From positions 46,745 to 110,744 of the forward strand of contig JAAEAF010003834.1 in NCBI GenBank assembly GCA_011037195.1: 64,000 nucleotides of DNA, given 5' to 3'. The translations under genes and the position numbers were made by a program. The notes beneath the pieces were generated by a model. That model was not told the DNA's origin, ran no database searches, and worked only from the letters and a program-made list of their open reading frames with translations. This DNA is from Triatoma infestans (Eukaryota > Arthropoda > Insecta > Hemiptera > Reduviidae). Shown in pieces: positions 1-9,914 of the stretch; position 1 is the first letter of the stretch; each line of letters starts with the position of its first letter.

Positions 1-1060
1 ATGAGATGTGAGGCTGTTTCCTCCTCCGTCTCGCAAACCCTAAAAAAGGGGTCCGGCATGAGCCCCGTTGTATAGAGATGTCTCCTTAAGACGCAATGCC
101 CAGTGAGGAAACCAAACAGATGGGAGGTCCATGAAAGACACAGCACCCCTCACTATAAGTCCCGCCCGGACCCCCAATGAGCATCTTAGACTGCCGACAA
201 CCTACTGTGCTCATCCATGTGAAGCTGTCAATGGCTGAAAGCTTGACAGCATGTGCCAAAAGATACACTAACCCCAGCCAGGCTCGAGGGCTGCAGACAT
301 GAATGGGAGAGAGGTCCTAATTTGGCAAACTTATCCACCTCCTCATTTCCATATGAACTGGTACCCAGAATGGAGGTGAAGTGATGGGATTCACCGCTAT
401 CTGCAGAGAAATTTTCGCATTACTGTAATGATCTCTCTCGGTCGGCTGGTAAAGTTCCTTAGGATTTCTAGAGTTTTTATTAGAGCTGCGATAAGGCCGC
501 GATCATAAAAATCTGTTGTCGACAGAATAAACTTTTGCCCATTTCCGTTAATCTCCATATTTTTATCGACCGACAGACTGTAATTGGTTCCAGAATATGA
601 AAATTCATACAGTGTACATATATAACAAAAAGCAAACATTTAAAAGTGGCATGTTGATCTGAAATTTTGTCTAGATATTACCATAAAAAAGGAAGCATCC
701 GGGGACATGAACAATACGTGTGTTCATTCTCGAGATCATGCAAGAGATATACGACAATTTGAATCCATTTTTTGGTACTTTCTTAACAGTTTTAGAAAAC
801 CAATAAGATTGTTGCAAATAAACAGGTTGTTACAGTACTATTTTCTCTTACTGGCCATTAGTGGAAGTACCACCAGCGTAACGTACTATTTTGTATGGGA
901 GTGTATGTGTGTCTTGTGTATCAGCGTGGGTTCTTATAAACAAAATAACTAATGATTATCAGGATGATGTTGAAATAGTTCTGTAAACACGCGAACTGAC
1001 ACTGAACTCATTATTATATTTACATTCTTTACCGAGTAAGGAGTGAGTGATGACCATATA
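1..1060. other. No gene seen; unassigned left flank
   Basis: The first 400 bases are less AT-rich than what follows, but I recognise no protein family in any frame and open frames are at most about 80 codons. It could be the remains of a mobile element whose other end lies outside the window. From about 400 to 1060 the DNA is AT-rich and featureless to the eye. Confidence 0.4.
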
Positions 1061-1087
1061 GAGTTGAGTATAGATTTGTATTTCAGA

Positions 1088-1126
1088 GAAGTCAGAGAAA
1101 GTCGTGTGAGTGTTTCGTACAAGATT
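1088..1126 (-). repeat. Rep-A terminal segment (isolated)
   Basis: The stretch reads AGAGAAAGTCGTGTGAGTG followed by a TTTC..AGATT ending. It is the reverse complement of the left end of the dispersed Rep-A family, seen also near 41950 and 55861 (minus) and near 17950 and 21490 (plus). No internal Rep-A sequence lies directly beside it, so it is a truncated copy. Confidence 0.6.
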
Positions 1127-1379
1127 TTTTTTTTACATTTTATATTTTAATTGATTTATTTTAATTCTATTAACTAATTGCACTAATCGATTTTAATTTA
1201 AATATTAATTAATCGATAATAACAATTATTCAAACATTATAGTAAATATATACAGAAGACATTGTTCATAGTCAAGGGTATTTATGCAAATTGATCGTTA
1301 CACTAACTTTACAGACAAACGTTTACATTGTTAGTCAAATAAAAGTGTTGTTATTGACAATTCAGAAGTGTATAATAAA

Positions 1380-1399
1380 GCGAGAGAGAGAGAGAGAGT
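1380..1399. repeat. (GA)n microsatellite
   Basis: A short GAGAGA run in AT-rich DNA. The overlapping open frames downstream to about 1730 are low-complexity and resemble no known family. Confidence 0.7.
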
Positions 1400-1739
1400 G
1401 AAACTTCTTTTATGCAATTTTGAACAACACTTTAACCGACATGTTTAAACACCACTTAAAACTTGATTTTTATGGAAAAAAAACTGACACTTACAATATT
1501 ATACCTACATTGTTGTATTCGTCGTGTATGTACCGGTTTTTACACAAAAAGGTTGACCATTGTCATTTCGCTCTTTTTTCTGTTTATTCTCCTCTTATGG
1601 CCGTTAAATGTGTTTTTCTGGGTAAAAAAAATTTATATTTTATTCTTTAATGTTGATATTTTTACAAAAATAATGTTGCGTGGTTGGGTGAATTGTACAA
1701 TAATAATATTAGTGGCGATTAAGGGAAGTTAAGATTAGC

Positions 1740-2210
1740 GTCACGCAGGAAAATCTGGAAATAATTTTAAGGAGAAATGTTTGAAATAGAAAGGTTGGGC
1801 GTATATTTGAATGTTGGGCGTAAGTGTTGTGTGCAAGCTTGAATTCGACGTTTTCTTAAAGAAAAATCTTTGGAACCGTTTTAGAGAGAAAATTGGGAAA
1901 AGCTGAAAAAAACCATTTGTTAAATTTGAACTTACATCTGTTCCGCCTAGCATGATACTTCTGTGAAAACTCAAATTTAAAAGTCTGACATGATCGTATT
2001 ATTCCACCAACATGATCGGCCTTTATTTTTATGCAAAAAAGAAAATATGAAAAAGGCGAGAAAAACATTTCCACTATTTTCCAAAAATGAACTAAACAAA
2101 ATTCTAGAGTAAAGTCACACTTCCGAGTGACGGATTTCGATCGGAAATATTGTAAAGTTCGGAAATATTCTAAAGTTGCTGTGTAGTCGGGACAGCAAGT
2201 TTAAGCTTCA
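1740..2210. repeat. Degraded Rep-A-like copy
   Basis: Contains decayed Rep-A landmarks: a GGAGAAATGTTTGAAAT segment, a run resembling ATCTTTGGAACCGTTTT, an A-rich stretch, and later CACTTCCG and GGAAATATT elements. Orientation appears to be plus but the copy is rearranged, so limits are approximate. Confidence 0.4.
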
Positions 2211-2340
2211 CTTAAAAAAAATAATAAAATCAAACGGTATCTGTCGTATGTCAGTTGCGTCATGCGTACAATAGGTTTTTTTTTTACATATTTCAAAATA
2301 GATTGGTGTTTGTTATTCATGTTTCATACAATAATTTAAA

Positions 2341-2355
2341 AAAAAAAAAATCGGT
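2341..2355. repeat. Left target-site duplication of jockey-like LINE
   Basis: Ten A residues followed by TCGGT. The same 15 bases recur at 4971-4985, directly after the 3' end of the LINE. The A-run is ambiguous because the LINE's own poly(A) tail merges with it, so only TCGGT and a few A bases are secure as duplicated target. Confidence 0.6.
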
Positions 2356-4970
2356 CAGACCGATCTTATTTTCACATTCCCGACTATACGACATACAGGA
2401 CCGATCACCAGGATGGTACCACACATGGTGGCACAACTATCCTTATACGTATATCATTATCTCATTTTCTAATGCCTTCTAATTCGCTCAACTATCTTCA
2501 ATCCACTGCAGTTTCCTTGTAATGCCATCCTTTTCCTTATGCCCTCAAACAAAACCATCAGCTACCCAGTTTACTACATACTTCCAATCGCTCAGTCCTA
2601 ACTTCATTTGTAGTGGCGACTATAACGCAAAACACCCCTACTGGGGTAGTCAAGTCTCCAACCCCCGCGGTTGTGTCTTACACGGTGTCATAGCTCTAAA
2701 CAATTACGCCTTTCTTTCTCCCTCACATCCAACTTACTGGCCTTCTTCCTTATCTAAACGCTCTGACCTTCTCGACTTCTTCATTTGCAACATCTCTACA
2801 TTGCACACCAATACATTTACCTTAAATGACCTTTCTTCTGACCACAGCCCTGCCCTTCTTGTGTTAGATCTCTCCCCTACATCAATACCTCTGAAACCCA
2901 CCCTTATTACTGGACCTGTCCATTGGGATCTATTCAGAATGACGCTTGAACAGAAGCTGGACTTAAAAGTGCCTATAAAGACTTCCCAACAGCTAGACCG
3001 TAATGTATAGGCCTAACTAACTCAATACAACAAAGCATTTGGACGGCAACACAAAAACGAATGTATTCTATCACAAACCCATTACCTATAATCTTCCACT
3101 ACACATACGCACGCTCATCACACACAAAAGACAAGCACGAGCCAAATGGCAACGAACAAGATATCCTTCAGACAAAAGACGTTCAACCAACTAACCCGAC
3201 AGCTGAAAAAGGAAATATACGAAAATTACAATACTAACTACACCACATATACTGAAACTTTAACAAATAAGGATAATTCTTTATGGACTGCCACAAAACA
3301 TTTACTAAAATACAAACATACATCCTCTCCTCTTCGATATACAACGGCGTATGGACCAAATCTGACGAAGAAAAAGCCATCTCTTTGCTACACACCTCGC
3401 CTCAGTATTCTCTGCATATCAAGACCTACAAGATGCACAAAACAACGAAGACGTGATATCAAGCCTTGCCGTTCCCTTACCTCTGTCTCTGCCTTCTAAA
3501 CCATTCACACCGTCTGAAATTCTAAACGAAATTAGAAAACTTCCTAAAAAAATAAAGTCCTGGATATGACCTAATAACTTCTCACATTCTTTTTCAACTT
3601 CCTAAAATAGCCCTTCTATTTCTCACCTACACATTTAATGCAGTCCTCAGAACTACTCACTTCCCAATACTGTGGAAATTTTCCACAATTCGAATGATTC
3701 ATAAACCCAAAAAACCCACTCACTTTCCGTCGTCCTATCGTCCCATTAGCCTTCTTCGGAATCCTCGGAAAAATCCTAGAAAAACTTTTAATTAAACGCC
3801 TCTATTCAATCACAGACACTCTCAAAATTTTACCTAACCATCAATTTGGCTTTAGATCCTCTCACTCCTCCACCCAACAAACTCATCGAGTAGTAGACAC
3901 CATCGCCTCTTTCCTTTGAACTCAAACATTATTGCCCAGGAGTCTTCTTAGACATTGAACAGGCTTTCGACAGAGTACGGCATGACGGTTTATTATCTAA
4001 GCTCAAGGACATCCTTCCTAGTACCTATTACTCAATTCTAAAGTCTTCTCTCAGCCAGATTCTTCTAAGTCTGTGAAGGCACCGCATACTCTTCCATCCA
4101 TCCAATTCACGCCGGCGTACCCCAAGGTAGCATCCTTGCACCCCTTCTTTGTTTAATATATATTCACTCACCCAAATACTTCAGTATTCACATTCGCCGA
4201 TGGTACAGCAGTCTTATCACCTAACCCCGACACTGTTATTGCTATCTATTCGCTGCAATCACATCTTACACTACTTGAAACCAGTCTTAGAAAGTGAAAA
4301 ATCAAAGTAAATATATATAAATGCAAGTACATAACATTCACTTAAAACATAAAACCCTCCCTCCTATCTGCCTAAATGGAACACCCATCCCACCTGCTGA
4401 CCATGTGCGTTATCTTGGACTGTACCCACACACGACTCAAATGTTGCGATCTCTAAAATCGTTTTCGGCTCTTCCATAAACTTCTGGTAATCAATCTAAA
4501 TTATCTCTTTCGAATAAAAGACTATTATACACATCCTTACTAAGACCTCTGTAGACATATGGACTAGAGCTGTACGGGACGGCAAAGCGTTCTAACCTGA
4601 ACTGAATCCAAACCCTTCAATCAAAAATCCTCCAACATATCACAGGTTGTCGCTATTACGTATCCAATCTCACCATACACACTGACCTAACATTACCTTC
4701 GTCTCCACCCTTACCTCATCTATTTACAACAGATTTCATTCAAGAATTCAATCTCACTCTAACCCTCTAGCCCAGGCACTTTCATCTCAAACCCTCCCAG
4801 GAAACACACAACGACGCTTAAAGCGTCGATGGCCCCGCGACCTCATAATTACTTAATGGTATTCATCACTGGATGATACTATTCAAGACCATCAAGCCAT
4901 ATTTTCTTTATATAACACATTTACTTGTTGTATTTGAATATATAGTTGCAAATTTCAAATAAATAAACAT
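2356..4970 (+). mobile_element. Jockey-like non-LTR retrotransposon, decayed and 5'-truncated
   Basis: A plus-strand LINE fragment of about 2.6 kb. An apurinic-type endonuclease remnant is open at 2522-3010, with GDYNAKHPYWG near 2613-2645 and the C-terminal SDHSPALLVLDL near 2834-2870. Reverse transcriptase pieces follow in several frames: SYRPISL near 3735, NHQFGFRSSHSST near 3836, DIEQAFDRVRHDGLL near 3950, HAGVPQGSILAPLL near 4108, FADGTAVLS at 4193-4219 and VRYLGLY near 4405. Many frameshifts and stops make it inactive. The catalytic FADD box reads FADG. It ends in an AAATAAACAT stretch with a poly(A) run and is flanked by a 15-bp repeat, so it looks like a target-primed insertion truncated at its 5' end. 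Confidence 0.88.
2522..3010 (+). pseudogene. LINE endonuclease domain remnant (jockey-like)
   Basis: The longest open frame in the element, 162 codons. It carries the catalytic-core motifs of the EEP endonuclease fold: the GDYNAKH box (Asp/Asn) in the middle and the terminal SDHSP box (Asp/His). The N-terminal part with the first catalytic Asn and Glu is missing, so the domain cannot be active. In intact elements this domain nicks the target DNA to prime reverse transcription. After SDHSP the frame continues into the linker (ITGPVHWDLFRMTLE), typical of jockey-type ORF2, then hits a stop. Confidence 0.8.
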
Positions 4971-4985
4971 AAAAAAAAAATCGGT
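4971..4985. repeat. Right target-site duplication plus poly(A) of jockey-like LINE
   Basis: Ten A bases then TCGGT, matching 2341-2355. It follows the AAATAAACAT 3' end of the LINE. Confidence 0.6.
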
Positions 4986-5985
4986 GTTTAATGCAAAGGT
5001 AAACCGAATGCGCTAGTGTCGTTTTTTCAGATATCCTAAGTTATTTTGTGTTTTCTTTTATTTCAAGCTAAATTAATTTAATCGTTTATTTTTATAATAA
5101 ACAGTAATTATATATAAGAGAAATTATATAATATAGTTATTTATATTGATATAATTAGTATTTACAGGATGATTTAATGTGTTCATTGCTGCAGTTCAAG
5201 ATTATGTATCCAACACACGAGGTAAATCGAGTAGATATATCTTCAGAGTATTGCTTTTCTACAATACTTTCTTATTATGAGAAAACGTTCGTTTGGTTTA
5301 ACCAAATAGGTGGCCTCTCAGAAAACTTATTCTATCATAAAACATCCATTATATTATGTGTATTCGAATTATCCAGAGATATGGTATTTCACAAGGTTTT
5401 TTTTTTTTTTAAGAATAAGTAATATACCAAATAACTTCCATTAGCATGCCTGCTTCAGTAATATAGGGAAATAAAAATTATCGTATGCATGACAAATGTA
5501 TCATGTTCGGTATATAAACAAACCCGATTATTAATGAGCACAATAGTTGGCGCACTGTAATAACAAACTTATGAATATTTATTGATATGTATACGACAGA
5601 CAGAACATTACGGAAAGGAAAACATTACCGCATTGCGGGGGGGGGGGACCAAATATCCCTCTCTCTCGCACTATCTCTTCTGCCCAAATATATTATACGA
5701 GATATATATGACTAACATACATAGTCCCAGAGAAATTCTAGACACATTTTCTCCTATTTGTAAACATTGATTTCAACTTAGAATAACACATAGAATTTTC
5801 ATATATATTTCCAACGGTCCCCCGCCGCCAATCACAAATTATATGTACAAAATTTATTCATTTAAATAGGCTGGGTGAAATTAATAAACAACCTTTTCAG
5901 AAAAAAAGTGAGCGTACTTCATTAATGACTTAATTTCAGAACTTCATTCAAAGATAGTTAAATTACAAATTTTACTCATTCGTCA
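4986..5985. other. No gene seen; AT-rich spacer
   Basis: AT-rich DNA with a nine-base G run near 5638-5647 and a T-run near 5399-5411. Short open frames (up to 81 codons) resemble nothing I recognise. Confidence 0.4.
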
Positions 5986-5987
5986 TA

Positions 5988-6190
5988 ACATGAAAATAGT
6001 GGCAGTAGGGAGGCAGGTACCAACCTAGGCACAGAACCAACCAAAATAGTGGTAGTAGGGAGACAGGTAACAGGCTACCAGCAACCTAGGCACAGAACCA
6101 ATCAAAATTAAATTTGAATTTAACGCCAGAAAATATCTAAAAACAATGTTTTTGTTTTAATGTTTGAAATAAAAATGATAGGTTTATATT
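5988..6190 (+). repeat. Rep-D copy with internal tandem duplication
   Basis: A segment of about 55-60 bases (AATAGTGGCAGTAGGGAGG through CCTAGGCACAGAACCAA) is present twice in a row, the second copy with a short insertion. The flanking order (TTTAACGCCAGAAAATATC, then an AATGTTTGAAATAAAAATGAT segment) recurs at 7960-8100, 21920-22120 and 59660-59850. This defines a dispersed family I call Rep-D, which appears linked to Rep-A. Confidence 0.6.
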
Positions 6191-6289
6191 TGCGCAGTTA
6201 GCATTACTACTGGTTACCAGGCTGAGATCATTATTATCATTGAATGGTGCTGTAGGGTGTAATAGAGACTTAGAGAACTTAAACAGTGA

Positions 6290-6960
6290 GTATATTTTCT
6301 GATGGTCAAGCTACACTAAACGCTTTGAATAAGACGTGCTATGCTGGAGCTCTAAGTTAGTGAATGAACATAGGAGAAGACTTAACGATCTCGCTCAGAG
6401 AAGCAGAGTGAAGCTCTTCTGGGAATCCGGACATGTAGGTATACAGGGAAATAAGAAAGTGGACGAGTTGTCTAAAGAGGGATCCTGACTACTGTTTTGT
6501 GATCCCGAGTCAGCAGTTGCCGTCACCGAGCAATTTTGCAACAAGGAGGTCAAACAGTGGAGGAATAGGGAACTGGAATAGCAATGAAAGTTTGCCTCCA
6601 GGCTAAAAGATTTGTAAAAGGTACAAGACAAGGAGGGAGAACTTGAAGTATCTTCTCTTCCTGAGTAGGATACAACTGAGAGTTGTAGCATAGCCGGTCA
6701 TTTATACAAAATAGGTGGAACGTCTAGTCCTCCGTATCAGGATTGTTGAGAGGCAGGGAAACGGTGTACTACTACCTAGTTCAGTTCCCTCGTTTACTAA
6801 TATGAGGTTCCCCATATTTGGGAAAGAAACACTCTCAAGTGAATGCTTGGAGGGAAGCTGAAAGTCAAAGATATCTTAAGATATTTTAGTCAGACCGGTA
6901 GATTGCTGGGAGGGGCTTCAATGGCTTAGGTCCCACACCTTCGGGCACCTATTATAAATA
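6290..6960 (+). mobile_element. LINE fragment: RNase H domain and 3' tail
   Basis: Conceptual translation across shifted frames gives a type I RNase H C-terminal half: VNEHRRRLNDLAQ, then FWESGHVGIQGNKKVDELSK near 6415-6478. This is the usual W-x-P-G-H-x-G-x-x-G-N-x-x-x-D-x-L-A motif of RNase H-bearing LINEs, here with the WxPGH proline replaced. The region to about 6950 ends with RTGRLLGGA-like codons before a TAATAATAC tail. The domain is broken by stops. In I/R1-type LINEs it follows the reverse transcriptase and removes RNA template; no RT remains here, so the copy is 5'-truncated. Confidence 0.7.
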
Positions 6961-8099
6961 ATAATACTTAACACTATGCAGGTGGCAACAGACCCTTTGT
7001 GACATCCTGAACAAGTACTTCAATGGGAAGTCTAACATCATCCCTTGTTCATCTGAACTTTTCTAAAAATATGTTGCCAATAAAAGTGTTGGTATTTATG
7101 TGTGAAATAAAGAAAATCGTTGGGAACCATTTTCCAAGGAAATCGTGAGAAAAAATAACCATTCAGTAAAATCGCACTTCCGGTTTGATTTATTAAATTA
7201 TTTCTCTCCGAAACGTGCATGTCAGATGCGGTGACAATACCTAAACGGAATACAGAAAACTTATTTCAAAAATTTAGTATGATTTGCAATACTTAGCCTA
7301 TTACCCAGTAGTAAAAAAAAATAAAAAAATATATATAAAGAAACGAATATATTATAAAAATCTTTAATCTTTATTAAAAACAAAAAACTTTCCCTGCCTT
7401 CTCGATATAGACGAAGATTAGCATAAATATATATGGAGTTATTTAAAATAAAATAGTGAAATAATATTATAATACGAACATATGGTTGGAGAACATAACG
7501 AAACGATAAGTGTCATGTATGTGTATACAATAATTTCACTTTCATATCTGTCAAAAACAGCTGTTTTATTTATTAACATATGATTTAGATATATTATTAT
7601 TTTATTATTATTATTATATAAATGTGCTCATTTATATGTAGAAAGTTGTAAATTAAGATAGTGCAATTTGATAAAAAAAAACTATAGAGCTACCTGCGAC
7701 ATTAAATTATTGTTATGTCAATATGAACTTAGTAAAAGAAATCGCACACTATAACGGTTATATATGAATTTATTTCAATTTATTATTATCACTGCGTTGA
7801 ACATATGTCACTTTACAGTTGATTAATTAATAATTGTATTATAATTGGTGGATTTGAAATGCGCATGCGTGAATCATTTTTATTAACTAAAAAAAAATTC
7901 TGGTAAGAAATAATCCCACTTCCTATTAGTACAATTATATTATATTATATTATGTACTCAAATTGTACATATACGTACCTAACTACTAAGCATAGCACGT
8001 AGGAGGCAGGTTAATATATTCTGGCCCAGTAAAGAGTACCAAAACACTGAACCAACTGCATATAACGTTTGAAATTTAACGCACGCTAAATCTGTGCAC
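6961..8099. other. No gene; AT-rich DNA with weak Rep-A and Rep-D traces
   Basis: 7030-7260 holds a decayed Rep-A segment (AAAATCGTTGGGAACCATTTT, TCGCACTTCCGGTTTGAT, a GATGCGGTGACAATACCTAA motif). 7300-7960 is very AT-rich. 7975-8100 resembles the Rep-D order (GGAGGCAGGT, CTGAACCAACT, GAAATTTAACGC). Confidence 0.5.
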
Positions 8100-8350
8100 T
8101 TAGTGCATCATGTTTAAAGGAAATCGGTGTAACCGCTTCAGGCAAAATGTCAAAATACCTAAAACCAATTCTATAAAACTGCACTTCCGGTAAGACAATT
8201 TATTTCAAATCTGGAAGTATTGATATTATGTAGGTGTAGAAGCATTTATTATTTTGAAGTGATACTTTAGAGGAAAGCCAAACGCTAATGTTCCACTAGA
8301 ACTTCCAGAATATCCATTTTCTCGGGAAAATGTTTCAAACAAAAGTGATC
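8100..8350 (+). repeat. Rep-A copy, left part
   Basis: Shows Rep-A internal order: GGAAATCGGTGTAACCG, GCACTTCCGGTAAGA, then AGTGATACTTTAGAGGAAAGC and CGGGAAAATGTTTCAAACAA. The expected next Rep-A segment is where the minisatellite begins, and the remainder of the same copy resumes at 12934, so minisatellite and LINE lie inside one Rep-A copy. Confidence 0.65.
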
Positions 8351-8735
8351 GGTATTTATGTGTGTAGACAGTATACAGTGATAGGTGTTTGTGTGTGTAG
8401 ACAGTATACAGTGATAGGTGTTTGTGTGTGTAGACAGTATACAGTGATAGATGTTTGTGTGTGTAGATAGTATACAGTGATAGGTGTTTGTGTGTGTAGA
8501 CAGTATACAGTGATAGGTATGTATGTGTGTGTAGATAGTATACAGTGATAGGTATGTATGTGTGTGTAGATAGTATAGTGATAGGTATGTATGTGTGTGT
8601 AGATAGTATACAGTGATAGGTATGTATGTGTGTGTAGATAGTATACAGTGATAGGTATGTATGTGTGTGTAGATAGTATACAGTGATAGGTATGTATGTG
8701 TGTGTAGATAGTATACAGTGATAGGTATGTATGTG
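8351..8735 (+). repeat. 33/35-bp minisatellite, left block
   Basis: About eleven tandem units. The first units are 33 bp (TGATAGGTGTTTGTGTGTG then TAGACAGTATACAG); the later ones are about 35 bp with GTATGTATGTGTGTGTG in place of GTGTTTGTGTGTG. Because 33 is a multiple of three, an open frame runs through it, but this is a repeat artefact and not a gene. The block is interrupted by the LINE and continues at 11532. Confidence 0.95.
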
Positions 8736-8939
8736 TTTTTTTTTTAATAAACTTTATTTCAGCAAGTTCCACAAAAATGTATTACATTGCATGTATATCA
8801 TATAACAAATCAATTTACGAAACATTTCTAATTGTTGATATATCAGAATACAACTTAATTAAATAAAAAGAAAGAAATTAAATAATAATTACAAAATATA
8901 CAAAACTTCTACAACACTGAAATAAACTAAACTTCAAAG

Positions 8940-9250
8940 AATTTCAAAATTTATATTATTAATAAATGCACAGAATTTTTGAATGCACTTGTACTCAGTA
9001 AATACAGATTTATCGATGGGAGGCCAAGTCTGATTCAAAACCACGTTGAAATGGCGGATGAGAGGTGCTCTGGCAGCCTCGAGGAGCGAGCAGTCAAGTA
9101 TAAGGTGATCGACCGTCTGGAGCTGAGTTCCTGTTGGATCGGAGGGGCAAGTGGCAGAGCCTGTATGGCCAAAACGGGTTAAATAAATTCGTAATTTCCC
9201 ATGGCCGGATAGTAACTGGGTAACCTTTTAGCTGGGTCTCCAATCCCCTA
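8940..9250 (-). pseudogene. LINE ORF2 C-terminal cysteine-rich tail, frameshifted
   Basis: In a third frame the minus strand encodes KLRIYLTRFGHTGSATC, then a TVDHLILDCSLLEAAR segment and IDKSVFTEYKCIQKF. The spacing of Cys and His (GHTGSATC ... DHLILDC) matches the C-terminal CCHC-like region that follows RNase H in I/R1-type LINEs. Joining it to the RNase H frame needs one frameshift near 9235-9250. Confidence 0.7.
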
Positions 9251-9914
9251 ACTTCACTCGATGTAGTACGTTGGGGAAAAACTGACGTGTTATTTCGCCA
9301 CGTGAACAGTTTTGGCATGCTATGTCCCACTCATGCTCTTCTCGCTCCCTCATAGTGTTACGAAGAAAAGTGAGAGGAAAGTGGCCGTAACTTTCTTCCA
9401 CGTCTTTGTTGGCTGCAGCCATTATTGCTAAAAAGTCAGCTCTCTCATTCCCCGCCGTTCCGATGTGAGTTTTTGTCCAGCTGAAACAAATGGAGCCCCT
9501 AGTATTCAGTTCCTTCAGCAGCTCGCGCGTTTGGAAGACTAAGGTAGTTTGCTTTCTGAAATTGACCAAGATGTCCAGAGAGATCTTGCTGTCTGTGAAT
9601 ATGAACACGCCTTCTATTGTGGTTCCTCTGCTTTCTTCTCGTAACCAATGCAAAGCCTGAAGGATAGCCATCATTTCCGCCTGATTATTGGAACAGGAAT
9701 TTCCTAGTCGAAACTCTCTTTCTACCACTTCTTGGTTCCTAGAATATACTACAAATGCGCATCCAATTCCATCTAGGGATCGGCTACCGTCGGTAAATAT
9801 CATATAATTTGCCTCTGAGGCAATTTCTTCCGAATTAACGTGAATAACATTAATGCAGTCAACAGTTGACGGATGAGGCCACTGCTTGTAAGAAATTGGA
9901 ATTTCCAGATTCAT
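9228..9914 (-). CDS. LINE RNase H domain, separate frame
   Basis: 228 codons containing a type I RNase H with the expected acidic residues: MIFTDGSRS (first Asp), NNQAEMMAILQAL (Glu), FIFTDSKISLDI (second Asp) and GTAGNERADFLAI (final Asp). The start ATG overlaps the RT stop codon (ATGA). In related LINEs this domain is normally fused in frame to the RT, so the likeliest reading is a one-base frameshift in this copy; coupled stop-restart translation is the less likely alternative. The frame ends after KLGDWRPS, and the remaining C-terminal segment continues in another frame, pointing again to decay. Confidence 0.85.
   Translation of the reverse strand: MNLEIPISYKQWPHPSTVDCINVIHVNSEEIASEANYMIFTDGSRSLDGIGCAFVVYSRNQEVVEREFRLGNSCSNNQAEMMAILQALHWLREESRGTTIEGVFIFTDSKISLDILVNFRKQTTLVFQTRELLKELNTRGSICFSWTKTHIGTAGNERADFLAIMAAANKDVEESYGHFPLTFLRNTMREREEHEWDIACQNCSRGEITRQFFPNVLHRVKLGDWRPS

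Noticed and set aside
8356..8772. 138-codon minus-strand open frame of THTYLSLYTIY-type repeats
   Set aside because: Same minisatellite artefact in the left block.
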